Shown piece by piece: positions 30,170 to 40,610 of a DNA stretch of 64,000 nt. Source of the stretch: Pseudomonadota bacterium (GTDB lineage: Bacteria; Pseudomonadota; Gammaproteobacteria; Arenicellales; UBA868). Both the position numbers and the translations under genes were made by a program. The stretch is taken from assembly GCA_016845525.1 (NCBI GenBank), contig JAERSQ010000156.1, positions 25,547 through 89,546 on the forward strand, given 5' to 3'. Numbering within the stretch: position 1 is the stretch's first letter; every line of letters starts with the position of its first letter. Below the pieces are notes generated by a model. That model was not told the origin of the DNA. It did not search any database and saw nothing but the letters and a program-made list of their open reading frames with translations.

Positions 30170-32257
30170 TCAGGCGTCACTCTCCACGGCCTTCATGCTC
30201 AGCCGGATCCGGCCCTGTTTGTCGACCTCCAGGACTTTGACCTTAACAACATCACCTTCAGAGAGTTTGTCGCTTACATTGGCAACCCGTTCATCAGAAA
30301 TCTGGGAGATGTGCACCAGGCCGTCTTTACCAGGAAGGATGTTTACAAAGGCGCCGAAGTCCATCAGGCGCACCACTTTACCTTCGTAGATTGTTCCGGC
30401 TTCGACGTCGGCGGTAATCTGTTCGATCCGACGCTTCGCCTCTTCCGCGGCCGACAGATCGGACGTCGCGATCTTGATGGTTCCATCGTCCTCGATATCG
30501 ATGGCCGCTCCGGTGGCTTCAGAAATTGCGCGAATGGTGACACCGCCTTTACCAATAACATCACGTATCTTGTCAGTAGGAATGGATAGTGTCGTAATAC
30601 GCGGCGCATACTGGGACATCTCTTCACGAGGTGCACTGATGACTTTCGCCATTTCAGCGAGGATATGCAATCGGCCCCGTTTGGCTTGGCCTAATGCCTG
30701 TTCCATAATTTCCGAAGTGATGCCGTCAATCTTGATATCCATCTGCAGAGCCGTGACACCTTCGGCCGTCCCGGCAACCTTAAAGTCCATATCGCCAAGG
30801 TGATCTTCATCGCCCAAAATATCCGTCAGGACGGCGAATCGGTCTGCGTCCTTGATCAGTCCCATCGCAACGCCAGCGACAGGCGCCTTTAACGTGACAC
30901 CAGCATCCATCAAGGCCAGACTGGTACCGCAGACGGTTGCCATCGAACTGGATCCGTTGGACTCAGTAATTTCGGATACGGCCCGAATAACATACGGAAA
31001 CTCTTCGGGACTCGGCAGCACGCCGAGAATGGCGCGCTTGGCGAGCCGGCCATGGCCGATTTCCCTTCTCTTAGGCGACCCAACCCGTCCGGTTTCGCCC
31101 ACACAAAACGGCGGGAAGTTGTAATGCAGCATGAACGGGTCCCGCCGCTCGCCTTCCAGGGCATCAATAATCTGTGCGTCCCTTTCTGTCCCGAGCGTAC
31201 AGGTTACGATCGCCTGCGTCTCTCCCCGGGTAAAGAGTGCCGAACCGTGTGTCCGGGGTAGTACGCTCGTCTCAATACTGATGGGCCGAACAGTCTCCAG
31301 GTCACGGCCATCAATTCGGGGTTCATTCGAGAGAATCCGTCCACGGACAGTTGCCTTTTCAATGCCTTTGACGGCGCCTTTTATACGATCGGCCAAATCC
31401 GCTTCCGAGTCCTCCGAGAGCAGTTCGCTGGATGCTTTTTCACGCACTGCGGCCATGGCATCCTGGCGGGCGGTTTTGTCCGCGATCTGATAGGCGCTTT
31501 CGATATCTGCCGCAACAAGAGCGGAAACCTGCTCCTGGAGCCCTTGATCCTGTGCTTGCGCTTCCCACTGCCACTGTTCTGCCCCTACTTTGGCGGCCAA
31601 TGACTCAATGGCTGAGATCGCCGCCTGCGATGCGTTGTGCCCAAACACTACCGCCCCAAGCATCTGTTCCTCAGTCAACTCCTGGGCCTCTGACTCCACC
31701 ATGAGGACAGCGCTTTGGGTTCCGGCCACCACCAGATCAAGCGCAGAAGCTTCAAGCTGCGTCGCGCTCGGGTTAAGGACGTACTCTCCATCAATAAAGC
31801 CGACACGCGCGGCGCCGATTGGGCCATTAAAGGGGACGCCGGAGATGGACAGTGCCGCAGACGCGCCGACCATCGCAACGATGTCCGGATCGATTTCTGG
31901 ATCCACTGACAGGATCGTCGCGATAACCTGTACTTCATTGTTGAAGCCTTCTGGAAAGAGCGGTCGGATCGGGCGATCGATAAGGCGGCAGGTCAAGATG
32001 GCCTTCTCGGAGGGCCGCCCTTCGCGCTTAAAAAAACCGCCGGGAATTCTTCCGGCGGCGTAGGTTCGTTCTTCGTAATCGACGGTCAGGGGGAAAAAAT
32101 CCCGACCGCTCGGCTCTCGTGCAGCGACCACGGTAACCAGTACAACGGTTTCGCCCATGCTGGCCAATACTGCACCGGATGCCTGTCGGGCGATTTGCCC
32201 GGTCTCCAGGCGAAATTCCTGATCGCCGTACTGGAAAGTTTCAACGGTTTTGTTCAA
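30170..32257 (-). CDS. pnp: Polynucleotide phosphorylase
   Basis: Phosphorolytic 3'-5' exoribonuclease and degradosome partner. The 695-residue protein has two RNase PH domains joined by the helical domain ([27 protein letters not shown]), a KH domain with IGKGG (about 560-610), and an S1 domain (about 620-690; [25 protein letters not shown]). It follows rpsO by 37 bases, the classic rpsO-pnp pair. Confidence 0.98.
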   Translation of the reverse strand: MNKTVETFQYGDQEFRLETGQIARQASGAVLASMGETVVLVTVVAAREPSGRDFFPLTVDYEERTYAAGRIPGGFFKREGRPSEKAILTCRLIDRPIRPLFPEGFNNEVQVIATILSVDPEIDPDIVAMVGASAALSISGVPFNGPIGAARVGFIDGEYVLNPSATQLEASALDLVVAGTQSAVLMVESEAQELTEEQMLGAVVFGHNASQAAISAIESLAAKVGAEQWQWEAQAQDQGLQEQVSALVAADIESAYQIADKTARQDAMAAVREKASSELLSEDSEADLADRIKGAVKGIEKATVRGRILSNEPRIDGRDLETVRPISIETSVLPRTHGSALFTRGETQAIVTCTLGTERDAQIIDALEGERRDPFMLHYNFPPFCVGETGRVGSPKRREIGHGRLAKRAILGVLPSPEEFPYVIRAVSEITESNGSSSMATVCGTSLALMDAGVTLKAPVAGVAMGLIKDADRFAVLTDILGDEDHLGDMDFKVAGTAEGVTALQMDIKIDGITSEIMEQALGQAKRGRLHILAEMAKVISAPREEMSQYAPRITTLSIPTDKIRDVIGKGGVTIRAISEATGAAIDIEDDGTIKIATSDLSAAEEAKRRIEQITADVEAGTIYEGKVVRLMDFGAFVNILPGKDGLVHISQISDERVANVSDKLSEGDVVKVKVLEVDKQGRIRLSMKAVESDA

Positions 32258-32294
32258 GCGGATAACTCCGTAGTTATTAAGGTGTCGAGCGGGT

Positions 32295-32564
32295 TTAGCG
32301 TCTGAGGCCCAAGCGACCGATTAGTGTGCGGTAACGTTCGGCGTCGCGATCTTTGAGGTAGTCCAAGAGTTTGCGACGGCGATTCACCATCCGCAGCAAA
32401 CCCTGGCGTGAATGGTGATCGTGGATATGCGTTTTGAAGTGGTCAGTCAGATCACTGATACGCGCAGTCAACAACGCTACCTGGACTTCGGGGGAACCGG
32501 TATCTCCGGGTCCGGTGGCATACTCATTGACGACCTTGGCTTTGTCTTCGGCCACTAAGGACAT
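32295..32564 (-). CDS. rpsO: 30S ribosomal protein S15
   Basis: Early-assembling 16S rRNA-binding protein of 89 residues. It starts [16 protein letters not shown] and shows [17 protein letters not shown], the [10 protein letters not shown] rRNA-binding loop and [10 protein letters not shown]. The open frame upstream is noncoding; the ATG at 32564 gives the standard length. It precedes pnp and follows truB across a 130-base gap that probably carries its own promoter. Confidence 0.98.
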   Translation of the reverse strand: MSLVAEDKAKVVNEYATGPGDTGSPEVQVALLTARISDLTDHFKTHIHDHHSRQGLLRMVNRRRKLLDYLKDRDAERYRTLIGRLGLRR

Positions 32565-32694
32565 AACTAGACCTCTCTTACGATAAATTTCGAATGTGTG
32601 GAGCAGGATCGACGCCGGTTGAGGGGCAGATAAGCGCCGGCACAAAATGAAGGCCGCGGTATTCTACAGTCATGCCTCGATTTCCTCAAGAAAT

Positions 32695-33627
32695 TCAGCC
32701 GGTCTGGATTCCCGAAGAAACCAACCTTTCCGGCGCGACCGTTCCCTGTGGGCCTACAACCCCCACCCCCAGAAAACCAGCGCCAGCAGAATACAGACGG
32801 ACGTTTCCTTCGGTTGGGAGGTGACTCGCCCGAACGCTCTGACCGCGGCAAAGGTAAAACGCTGCGTCTACTGACAATTCGACCGCTGGGAGGTGGTCTA
32901 GCGCGTCAGCGATCGCTCCAAGACAGGAACGTCGATCAGTCGGCCCCGATAACTTCACCAGGTCATCCAAGGTCTGCGCCTCCTCCACCAGCAGTCCTGC
33001 TACGCCCAGGCGCCGCAACGCGATCACGTGACCGCCGGTTTCGAGTCTGTCGCCGATTTCCGTGGCCAATGCCCTGACGTAGAATCCGGAAGAGCACCGT
33101 AGCGTCAGTTCGACGTCCCGGCCGTCATATGAGTCGAAGTCCAGGGAGTGGACAGTGACCTCTCTGGCCTCTCGCTTTACCTCTTTGCCCTCTCGGGCCA
33201 ATTTATATAAGGGCTGCCCATCGACTTTGATGGCGGAATACATCGGCGGGACCTGAAAGTACGTACCGACAAACTCTTGCAAGACGGTGCGCACCTGGTC
33301 TTCGGTTACGTCGACGGGAGCTTGTTGAATGATGGCGCCTTCGCTGTCCCCGGTTTCTGTGGTTTCGCCTAAGCGCACCGTCGCTCTATAGTGTTTGTCC
33401 GATCCGAGAAAATATCCCGACCAACGCGTCGATGTACCAAAACAGAGTGGCAGCAATCCGGTAGCAATGGGATCAAGGCTTCCGGTATGGCCCGCTTTCC
33501 TCGCCCCCAACAGTTTTCGGGCGCGTTGGAGCGCCTCGTTCGAGGTAATGCCTGCGGGCTTATCCAGAAGCAGGATTCCGTCTACCGGGTCGCCGAATGG
33601 TTTCTTTCGCCTACGGCCCAAGCTCAA
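32695..33627 (-). CDS. truB: tRNA pseudouridine(55) synthase
   Basis: Forms pseudouridine 55 in the T loop of tRNAs. The 310-residue protein has LLLDKPAGITSNEAL, GARKAGHTGSLDPIATG with the catalytic Asp52, YSAIKVDGQPLYKLAREG and a C-terminal PUA-like domain (about 240-310). The start overlaps the rbfA stop by 4 bases, in the infB-rbfA-truB order seen in most bacteria. Confidence 0.97.
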   Translation of the reverse strand: MSLGRRRKKPFGDPVDGILLLDKPAGITSNEALQRARKLLGARKAGHTGSLDPIATGLLPLCFGTSTRWSGYFLGSDKHYRATVRLGETTETGDSEGAIIQQAPVDVTEDQVRTVLQEFVGTYFQVPPMYSAIKVDGQPLYKLAREGKEVKREAREVTVHSLDFDSYDGRDVELTLRCSSGFYVRALATEIGDRLETGGHVIALRRLGVAGLLVEEAQTLDDLVKLSGPTDRRSCLGAIADALDHLPAVELSVDAAFYLCRGQSVRASHLPTEGNVRLYSAGAGFLGVGVVGPQGTVAPERLVSSGIQTG

Positions 33628-33992
33628 TTTCCGTTTTCGTGATCGTCAGAATAGGAAATGTCATCCAACAATTTTGACATCTCGGCACCGCGCTCAATAC
33701 TGTCGTCATACTCGAACACCAGTTCCGGTGTTCGGCGCAAACCAGCCCGCTGTCCCAACGCCCAACGCAGGGAACTCGAGACCGCATTCAATTCTTTTGT
33801 GATCTCGGTGCTTGAGAGTTTTGGGGCGAGCGAAGTGACAAACACCCTGGCATGTCTCAGATCCTTGCTCACAGAAACTGAGGTGATAGAGATCAATCCA
33901 ACCGTATTGGGTTCCATCTCGCGGGAGATAATTTCGGCCAGCTCTTTTCGCAGAACCTGCCCGATCCGACGCGTCCGATCGACGCCCTGCAT
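33624..33992 (-). CDS. rbfA: 30S ribosome-binding factor A
   Basis: KH-fold factor for late 30S maturation and cold adaptation. With ATG 33992 (MQGVDRTRRIGQ) the protein has 122 residues, normal size; the longer open frame would run into infB. Conserved parts are RTRRIGQVLRKELAEIIS and LRHARVFVTSLA. It sits 52 bases downstream of infB. Confidence 0.95.
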   Translation of the reverse strand: MQGVDRTRRIGQVLRKELAEIISREMEPNTVGLISITSVSVSKDLRHARVFVTSLAPKLSSTEITKELNAVSSSLRWALGQRAGLRRTPELVFEYDDSIERGAEMSKLLDDISYSDDHENGN

Positions 33993-34044
33993 CTTGATCT
34001 TCGTCCTTTGTGAGGCTGTTTTAACTGCTTCTGTTGACGTTCGG

Positions 34045-36528
34045 CTAGAGCGTGGCAGCCTGTTCAATATTCTCGTAGATCTCTATCTGGTCGCCCGGCT
34101 TGATATCGTTGTAATTCTTCACACCGATTCCGCATTCAAAACCTGACTTGACTTCGGTCACGTCGTCTTTGAATCGCTTTAACGAGTCAATCTGGCCGTC
34201 AAAGATGACCACGTTGTCCCGAAGCACGCGCACTGGAAGATTTCTACGGACTTCGCCTTCGATCACCCGGCAACCGGCGACGGCACCCATCTTCGCAACC
34301 CGGAAGACATCGCGCACCTCCGCCAGGCCGACTGCCTGCTCCCGGATAATGGGGGCGAGCATACCGGTCAGTGCGGCAGTCACCTCGTCAACCACATCAT
34401 AGATAACGTTGTGGTACCGCACATCAATTCCCTCAGACTCTATGACTTTTCGTGCTGTTGCATCGGCACGCACATTAAAGGCGATCACAATCGCCTCAGA
34501 AGCGCCCGCAAGATTGACATCCGACTCGTTAATTCCCCCCACCATTCCATGCACCACCACCACTTTCGCCTGATCGGTGCTGAGCTTCTCAAGTGACTCT
34601 GTCAGCGCCTCAACCGATCCCTGGACGTCACCTTTGATGATCACGTTCAGCGTCTTGACCTGGCCTTCCCCCATCGCATTGAACATACTCTCGAGCTTGG
34701 CCTTTTGCTGTCTCGCCAGCTTGACCTCTTTGAATTTTGCCTGCCGGTAGCTGGTTATTTCCCGGGCACGGCGCTCATCCGCGACAACCGAAAACTCATC
34801 CCCCGAGTCGGGAGCACCGCCCAGGCCTTGAATTTCAACAGGGGTGGAGGGGCCCGCCGATTTTGTGACCTCACCTGAATCACTCGTCATCGCCCGAACA
34901 CGCCCGAACTCCCGACCGGCAATGACGATATCGCCTTTCTTCAATTGGCCTTTCTGGACGAGCAACGTCGCCACGACGCCCTTACCCCGATCCAGCCGCG
35001 CCTCCACGACGGTGCCGGAGGCAGCACCCTGATCCGGCGCGCTGAGGTCCAGCATCTCTGACTGTAGTAACACCGAATCAAGGAGGTTGTCGACACCTTC
35101 TCCGGTGATGGCAGAGACCTGGCTCATCAACGTATCTCCACCCCAGTCCTCCGGAATCACCTCCTGGGTAGACAACTCCTGTTTAACGCGATCGGGGTCT
35201 GCATCCTCTTTATCCATCTTGTTGATTGCGACAATCAAAGGAACCGAGGCCTGTCGTGCGTGGTTGATCGCCTCAATCGTTTGCGGCTTTACGCCATCAT
35301 CGGCCGCCACCACCAGGATAACAAGATCTGTCACCTGTGCGCCACGAGAACGCATCGCGCTGAATGCCTCATGGCCCGGGGTGTCGAGAAACGTAACCGT
35401 GCCTTTGTCTGTCGCGACGCGATAGGCACCGATATGTTGCGTAATCCCGCCCGCTTCGCCGGCGGTCACCTTTGTTTCCCTGAGATAGTCCAGTAGAGAG
35501 GTCTTGCCGTGGTCAACGTGGCCCATCACGGTTACGACGGGGGCGCGGGGTGCGCCTGGCCGATCGTCCGCGCCCTCATCGGCGCTCAACATCGCTTCAG
35601 GATCAGCTAACTCTGCGGCAACGGCTTTGTGGCCCATCTCCTCCACGACCAGGATTGCCGTGTCCTGATCAAGGACCTGGTTAATGGTCACCATGCTTCC
35701 CATCTCCATCAGGACGCGAATCACTTCCGCTGCCTTGACCGACATGAGTTGCGCAAGATCCGCAACGGTAATCGTTTCCGGAACGGAAATATCCCGGCTC
35801 ACCGGCTCTGTTGGCTTCTCAAACGCATGCTGCCCTGCAGTCGTTGAGGTCAGGCGGCGCGGTTTTATCGGTTGACGCGGCCGACGCTTCCCTCGCTTGC
35901 CCTCTGCCAAATGGAGTTCACCGCCACTTTCGCCCCTGCCTTTCCCTTTGCGCTTCTTGGGCTTATCTTCCCGACGACCGGTAGGTTTGGCTTCTTCAGG
36001 CGGCACGGGTGCCGGGGCGGGGGTTTCATTGGGGGCCGCCTGTGCTGCCTCGGCGGCCGCTTCAGCCTCCGCAGTTTGTGCTGCCTGTTCGGCTTCGGCC
36101 GCCGCAACCGCCTCCTGTTTCGCCCTCTCTTCGGCTTCCAGCTGCGCCTGTTTCTCCCGCTCCTTCGCCTCCTCGGCTTCGCGGGCAGCCTGTTCCGCCT
36201 CTTCCTGCTGCCGCTGGAGCTCTCCACGGCGTACATAGGTTCGGCGTTTTTTTACTTCAACATGAACGGTTCTGGAGCCCCCCGTGCGCGAGCTCTGCTT
36301 GACTGCCGTTGTGGTCCGGCGGCTTAACGTTACCTTTTCCTGCGGCTTCGATGCCTCCGGTGCTGCCTTACCGCCGCGGAGGTAGGCAAGCAGGGTACTG
36401 CGCTCATCATCGTCCAAGTTGTCATCGGCTTCCTTTCCCGATACGCCAGCTGCGGCCAGTTGCTGCAACAGCTTTTCCGGGGCGACGCCGATCTGTTCAG
36501 CGAGTTTCTTTATGGCTACGACAGGCAT
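34045..36528 (-). CDS. infB: Translation initiation factor IF-2
   Basis: GTPase that brings fMet-tRNA to the 30S subunit. The 827-residue protein starts with an IF2_N subdomain ([20 protein letters not shown]), followed by a highly charged Ala/Glu/Arg/Lys segment (about 90-230) of the gammaproteobacterial type, a second IF2_N, the G domain (GHVDHGKTS near 335; NKMDKED) and the C-terminal fMet-tRNA-binding domains ending [10 protein letters not shown]. It lies 19 bases after nusA. Confidence 0.98.
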   Translation of the reverse strand: MPVVAIKKLAEQIGVAPEKLLQQLAAAGVSGKEADDNLDDDERSTLLAYLRGGKAAPEASKPQEKVTLSRRTTTAVKQSSRTGGSRTVHVEVKKRRTYVRRGELQRQQEEAEQAAREAEEAKEREKQAQLEAEERAKQEAVAAAEAEQAAQTAEAEAAAEAAQAAPNETPAPAPVPPEEAKPTGRREDKPKKRKGKGRGESGGELHLAEGKRGKRRPRQPIKPRRLTSTTAGQHAFEKPTEPVSRDISVPETITVADLAQLMSVKAAEVIRVLMEMGSMVTINQVLDQDTAILVVEEMGHKAVAAELADPEAMLSADEGADDRPGAPRAPVVTVMGHVDHGKTSLLDYLRETKVTAGEAGGITQHIGAYRVATDKGTVTFLDTPGHEAFSAMRSRGAQVTDLVILVVAADDGVKPQTIEAINHARQASVPLIVAINKMDKEDADPDRVKQELSTQEVIPEDWGGDTLMSQVSAITGEGVDNLLDSVLLQSEMLDLSAPDQGAASGTVVEARLDRGKGVVATLLVQKGQLKKGDIVIAGREFGRVRAMTSDSGEVTKSAGPSTPVEIQGLGGAPDSGDEFSVVADERRAREITSYRQAKFKEVKLARQQKAKLESMFNAMGEGQVKTLNVIIKGDVQGSVEALTESLEKLSTDQAKVVVVHGMVGGINESDVNLAGASEAIVIAFNVRADATARKVIESEGIDVRYHNVIYDVVDEVTAALTGMLAPIIREQAVGLAEVRDVFRVAKMGAVAGCRVIEGEVRRNLPVRVLRDNVVIFDGQIDSLKRFKDDVTEVKSGFECGIGVKNYNDIKPGDQIEIYENIEQAATL

Positions 36529-36547
36529 AGGTATCTACCGTTAAGGG

Positions 36548-38095
36548 TTAACTTGAGCTGGCACTCTCTAGGGCCGCGACTTCTTCCTGGGACTCAGCAG
36601 CACCTTCCGTTTCCTCAAACCATGGCTTCCTTGCGATCATGATCAGTTCGCTGGCGCGTTCGGCATCAATTCCGGTCATCTCGACCAGTTCATCTGTCGC
36701 GCATTCGGCAAGCTCCTCCATCGACCGGATTCCTTTCCCCGCAAAAAGCGTTGCGGTAGCCTCATCCATCCCTTCCATTGCCTGCAGATCGGCCTCGGGA
36801 CGACTCTGCTCGAGTTCAGCTATCTCCCGGATATCCAGGAAATCCCGAGCGCGTACCCGCAGCTGTTCTACCAGGTCTTCGTCAAAACCCTCGACGTCCA
36901 ATAACTCCTGCACAGGGACGTAGGCAACCTCTTCCGGCGTGACGAAGCCTTCCTCTACCAGAACGCCTGCGACCTCGGAATCGATATTGAGTTGCGTCAT
37001 GAGTCTCTCGACGGCTTCCTGAGCCTCTTGCTCCGCTTTTTCGGCAGCTGCCTCGTCGGTCATGATGTTCAGCTCCCACCCGCTCAATTCGGACGCCAGG
37101 CGGACATTCTGACCTCCTCGTCCGATCGCTAGAGACAACTGGCTTTCCTCAACAACCACATCCATCGACCGGGATTCTTCGTCTACCAGGATGGAATCCA
37201 CTTCAGCAGGCTGCAGCGCCTTGATAACGAACTCCGCGGGACTCTCGACCCAGGTAATAATGTCGATGCGTTCGAGATTGATTTCGTTTGAAACACTCTG
37301 AACCCGCGCGCCGCGAATCCCGACACACGCGCCCACCGGATCAATCCGACTATCCTGCGACCGTACGGAAATCTTGGCCCGGGATCCGGGATCTCTCGCG
37401 GCACCCAGAATTTCGATCACCCCCTGCCCTACTTCCGGCACCTCCAACTGAAACAATTTGATCACGAGCTCGGGGCAACGACGGTCGAGAATCAATTGAG
37501 GACCTCGTGGCTCCGAGCGAACTTCCGTCAGGATCGACTTGACGCGGTCACCGCTTCTCAAAATTTCCCGATCGATCCAGTTGGAGCGGGGAAGAGAAGC
37601 TTCAACACCCTCGAGATCAATAATCGCCTCGCGGTTGCCCACACGCTTGACGACGCCCTGAACCATTTGGCCAACGCGGTCCTTAAACTCCTCGTGGACC
37701 CTTGCGCGTTCGGCTTCCCGAACCTTTTGGCTAATGACCTGTTTTGCAGCCTGGGCCTCAATACGGCCAAAGGTCGCTACGGTCTCTAGAGGCTCTTCGA
37801 CGACACCGCCGATCTCATGCGTGTCCTCGGGATAACTTATCTCTGCCGCGGCAAACGTCATTTGCCGGGCGGGGTTTTCCACCGCAGCATCGTCCTCGAC
37901 AATCTCCCACTGCCTGAACGCTTCGTAGTCACCACTGGCTCGATCGATCTGCACGCGGACTTCCATATCCTCTCGATTTCGCTTGCGGGTAGCAGTGGCA
38001 AGAGCCGCTTCGATCGCCTCAAACACTATCCCGCGGTCGATATCCTTCTCCCGGGACAGTACGTCTGCCATCATCAATACTTCGTCTTTTGTCAT
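36548..38095 (-). CDS. nusA: Transcription termination/antitermination factor NusA
   Basis: RNA polymerase-binding factor for pausing, termination and antitermination. The protein has 515 residues with ATG 38095 (MTKDEVLMMADVLSREK). It contains the N-terminal polymerase-binding domain, S1 (about 130-200), two KH domains (GACVGIRGARVQSVSNE; AIGRGGQNVRLA), and two acidic C-terminal repeats (about 360-500; VEEGFVTPEEVAYVPVQELL) as in E. coli. It is located between rimP and infB. Confidence 0.97.
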   Translation of the reverse strand: MTKDEVLMMADVLSREKDIDRGIVFEAIEAALATATRKRNREDMEVRVQIDRASGDYEAFRQWEIVEDDAAVENPARQMTFAAAEISYPEDTHEIGGVVEEPLETVATFGRIEAQAAKQVISQKVREAERARVHEEFKDRVGQMVQGVVKRVGNREAIIDLEGVEASLPRSNWIDREILRSGDRVKSILTEVRSEPRGPQLILDRRCPELVIKLFQLEVPEVGQGVIEILGAARDPGSRAKISVRSQDSRIDPVGACVGIRGARVQSVSNEINLERIDIITWVESPAEFVIKALQPAEVDSILVDEESRSMDVVVEESQLSLAIGRGGQNVRLASELSGWELNIMTDEAAAEKAEQEAQEAVERLMTQLNIDSEVAGVLVEEGFVTPEEVAYVPVQELLDVEGFDEDLVEQLRVRARDFLDIREIAELEQSRPEADLQAMEGMDEATATLFAGKGIRSMEELAECATDELVEMTGIDAERASELIMIARKPWFEETEGAAESQEEVAALESASSS

Positions 38096-38202
38096 GTCTA
38101 CCTGCTCCCAAGCATTCAATGCTTACGATCCAAGATCAGCTCACCGGTTTGTCCGCTGCCGGATACCCGCTTCCCGGTTAACCCGGCGTCTACTGATCCT
38201 CT

Positions 38203-38655
38203 CTAATCCAGTCCAACCAGATTGGCTCTTTCCATGGTGCGATAGGCCAACTCATAGGCTTCACCGTCCACCTCAACCACTGCGAACTCAGGAGCCGCCT
38301 CTATCAACAATCCTGTAAACCGCCGTCTCCCAAGATGCGTCTCACGCATCAGTACTTTTACCTGACTCCCTTGAAATCGCTGAAAATGCTCAGGTTTGAT
38401 CAAAGGACGATCGACCCCCGGCGAAGAGACCTCGAGGGTGTACTCCCCTTTGATGGGGTCTTCCACATCCAAAATTGCGCTCACCTGTCGGCTGACCTGC
38501 TCGCAGTCCTCGAGGAGAATGCCGCCTGGCGCATCGATATAGGCTCTCAGTAACTGACCTCCAGAGGGCGATCCCGTCGTTTCGACCATCACTAATTCGT
38601 ATCCCATGTCCTCCACGGCCGGCTCCAGCAATTGTCGGATCGCGTTGTTGTCCAT
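38203..38655 (-). CDS. rimP: Ribosome maturation factor RimP
   Basis: Needed for 30S subunit maturation. The 150-residue protein starts MDNNAIRQLLEPAVEDMGYEL and has EVSSPGVDRPL, the family signature. The frame is open for 76 more codons upstream but passes through the initiator tRNA gene, so ATG 38655 is used. It heads the protein-coding part of the metY-rimP-nusA-infB operon. Confidence 0.95.
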   Translation of the reverse strand: MDNNAIRQLLEPAVEDMGYELVMVETTGSPSGGQLLRAYIDAPGGILLEDCEQVSRQVSAILDVEDPIKGEYTLEVSSPGVDRPLIKPEHFQRFQGSQVKVLMRETHLGRRRFTGLLIEAAPEFAVVEVDGEAYELAYRTMERANLVGLD

Positions 38656-38718
38656 CAATTCTTTCCCTACCACGGCGATCGCGTTTTTTGCGTCCCTGAA
38701 CCAGCAACACCAAAAACA

Positions 38719-38737
38719 AACCCCGCTACTGCGGGGT
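38719..38737 (-). terminator. Rho-independent terminator after tRNA-fMet
   Basis: Read on the minus strand, the bases downstream of the tRNA form ACCCCGC-AGTA-GCGGGGT, a 7-bp GC-rich stem with a 4-base loop, followed at once by TTGTTTTTGG. It would uncouple or attenuate transcription from the tRNA into rimP. In E. coli the metY-to-nusA region also contains terminators. Confidence 0.75.
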
Positions 38738-38753
38738 CCCGGATTACAACATT

Positions 38754-38830
<77 letters not shown>

Positions 38831-38842
38831 CCGCGACGCGGG

Positions 38843-38871
38843 ATTCTAACCAGTTTGTCCCGCGAAAACAA
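38843..38871 (-). promoter_or_regulatory. Sigma-70-type promoter for tRNA-fMet
   Basis: On the minus strand TTGTTT (38871-38866) and TAGAAT (38848-38843) are 17 bases apart, just upstream of the tRNA. The bases between -10 and the tRNA (CCCGCGTCGCGG) are GC-rich, like discriminators of stringently controlled stable-RNA promoters. Inference from pattern only. Confidence 0.5.
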
Positions 38872-38986
38872 CAAGATGACCACATAAAGGCTATTAAATT
38901 TACTTTGCCGATACCCTTCGTGAAGCGGTGTTGAAGGGCTTGATCTGCGCTGAAGGCTACAATATCACCTTCAAAAAAGGTGCACG

Positions 38987-39691
38987 ATGCAGAACACAGA
39001 TCCCCAAGAACTTCTGAAATTTGAAACTCTGGCTTCGCGCTGGTGGGATCCCAATAGTGAATTTGCGCCGCTGCACGCAATCAACCCGCTTCGCCTCGGC
39101 TATATAGACAGCCGGGCCTCACTCGCCGGTGCCCGGGTGCTCGATGTGGGGTGTGGAGGCGGCATCCTCTCGGAAAGTCTCGCTGCAAAAGGCGCCAAAG
39201 TGGTGGGCATCGACGCGGGTCTTGCCCCGATCAATGTGGCGCGCCTGCACGCCGTTGCAAGCAATGTGGATATTGATTATCGGCACACCACAGTGGAGAG
39301 CCTCCTCGGGGCCGAAGAGGGCTCGTTTGACGTCATTTGCTGTCTCGAGATGCTCGAGCACGTCCCTGATCCCGCATCAGCGGTGGAGGCCTGTTCAAAA
39401 CTGGTGCGCCCAGGAGGCAGCGTCTTCTTCTCTACTATCAATCGGAATCTGAAGGCGTTTATGTTTGCGATTGTCGGAGCCGAATACGTTCTTTCCCTGC
39501 TTCCCCGCGGAACGCATGACTACAAAAAGTTCATCCGCCCCTCTGAGCTCGACGCTTGGGCGAGACCCGCCTCGCTATCGCTCTCTGGAATGACCGGCAT
39601 GCACTACAACCCCCTCACCCAGCGATATTTATTGGGTGACGGAGTTGACGTCAACTACATTTGCCACTACTTGCGCAGTCCCGCTTCCTGA
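38987..39691 (+). CDS. ubiG: Ubiquinone biosynthesis O-methyltransferase UbiG
   Basis: SAM-dependent enzyme for both O-methylation steps in ubiquinone synthesis. The 234-residue protein begins MQNTDPQELLKFETLASRWW, a segment typical of UbiG, with the SAM loop VLDVGCGGGILSESLA and CLEMLEHVPDP. It is followed 8 bases later by gph, the same pairing as in many gammaproteobacteria (gyrA-ubiG-gph). Its promoter must lie in the gap shared with the divergent tRNA-fMet. Confidence 0.97.
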   Translation: MQNTDPQELLKFETLASRWWDPNSEFAPLHAINPLRLGYIDSRASLAGARVLDVGCGGGILSESLAAKGAKVVGIDAGLAPINVARLHAVASNVDIDYRHTTVESLLGAEEGSFDVICCLEMLEHVPDPASAVEACSKLVRPGGSVFFSTINRNLKAFMFAIVGAEYVLSLLPRGTHDYKKFIRPSELDAWARPASLSLSGMTGMHYNPLTQRYLLGDGVDVNYICHYLRSPAS

Positions 39692-39699
39692 GGGAATTC

Positions 39700-40374
39700 A
39701 TGCCAGTTCTTGAAGACGGCCCCATTCCCCGGCACGTCCTATTCGATCTTGACGGCACTCTAGCGGATACCGCGCCCGACCTGGTTGCTGCGCTGAATTT
39801 CGTACTGACTTCTCTCGGTCACGCCGCCATAGAGCTCGAAACCGCGCGCTGGTGGGTGGCGCATGGCAGCGTCGGATTGATTCAAAACGGGTTACGGATG
39901 ACAGCGCAAGACGCATACAACAGTCCTCATCGCCAGGCCCTGCTGCAGGAGTATTCCCAGAACCTCTGCACGCAGACACGGCTTTTCCCCGGCATCCCCC
40001 GCGTACTGGAAACGCTCGAGAACCGGGCCATTCCCTGGGCTGTCGTCACCAATAAACCGAAACGATTTACAGAACCGCTGATGGCGGCCCTCGGGCTCGA
40101 TGTTCGCGCGGGCAGCATAGTCAGTGGAGACACCCTCGATAAGTCAAAGCCGGACCCTTCGCCCCTACAGCATGCCTGTAAGGAGATGGGGTTAGCGCCT
40201 CAGGGAGGGGTCATCATTGGAGACGACAGTCGGGACATTGATGCAGGGCACGCGGCCGGGATGCAGGCCATTGCTGTGACCTGGGGGTATGCCCGTCCCG
40301 AGGACACAACGGGTTGGGGCGCCGATCAGGTGGTCTCCAGTGCTGAGGAGTTACTCTCTGCATTGGGGCTCTAA
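39700..40374 (+). CDS. gph: Phosphoglycolate phosphatase, HAD family
   Basis: Removes phosphate from 2-phosphoglycolate. The ATG at 39700 gives 224 residues (MPVLEDGPIPRHVLFDLDGT); the open frame upstream lies within ubiG. HAD motifs: DLDGTLADTAPDL (Asp16, Asp18), VTNKPKRF, KSKPDPSPL and IGDDSRDIDAGHAAGM. Together with UbiG it forms a two-gene unit. Within the HAD family substrate calls are not exact, but the order and motifs support Gph. Confidence 0.9.
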   Translation: MPVLEDGPIPRHVLFDLDGTLADTAPDLVAALNFVLTSLGHAAIELETARWWVAHGSVGLIQNGLRMTAQDAYNSPHRQALLQEYSQNLCTQTRLFPGIPRVLETLENRAIPWAVVTNKPKRFTEPLMAALGLDVRAGSIVSGDTLDKSKPDPSPLQHACKEMGLAPQGGVIIGDDSRDIDAGHAAGMQAIAVTWGYARPEDTTGWGADQVVSSAEELLSALGL

Positions 40375-40531
40375 TCGCCCCCGCTTACCCGTTCCCCGTT
40401 GCGCAGTACGGTGAACTTTGTCACCGACAATCGCCCGGTATTCCGAAATAATTCAGGAGTCAGCGCTGGGGGTGTCGAGACCACAGGGAAGTGCGGCATC
40501 CGTCCGACATCCCAAAACGAACGCGGTGATG

Positions 40532-40556
40532 TGCGCCCCGGCTAGGCCGGGGCGCA
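40532..40556. terminator. Perfect GC hairpin between convergent gph and etfA
   Basis: TGCGCCCCGGC and GCCGGGGCGCA form an 11-bp perfect stem with loop TAG. It lies in the 236-base gap between gph (ending at 40374) and etfA (stop at 40611). No clear U-run follows on either strand, though TTCGTTTT comes 12 bases later on the minus strand. A bidirectional terminator or transcript-stabilising hairpin is likely; no other gene is seen in the gap. Confidence 0.5.
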
Positions 40557-40610
40557 GCCTGTGCACTCAGTCAGGCGCCAATAAGCACCAAAGCCCGTGC
40601 CGCTGCAGAT

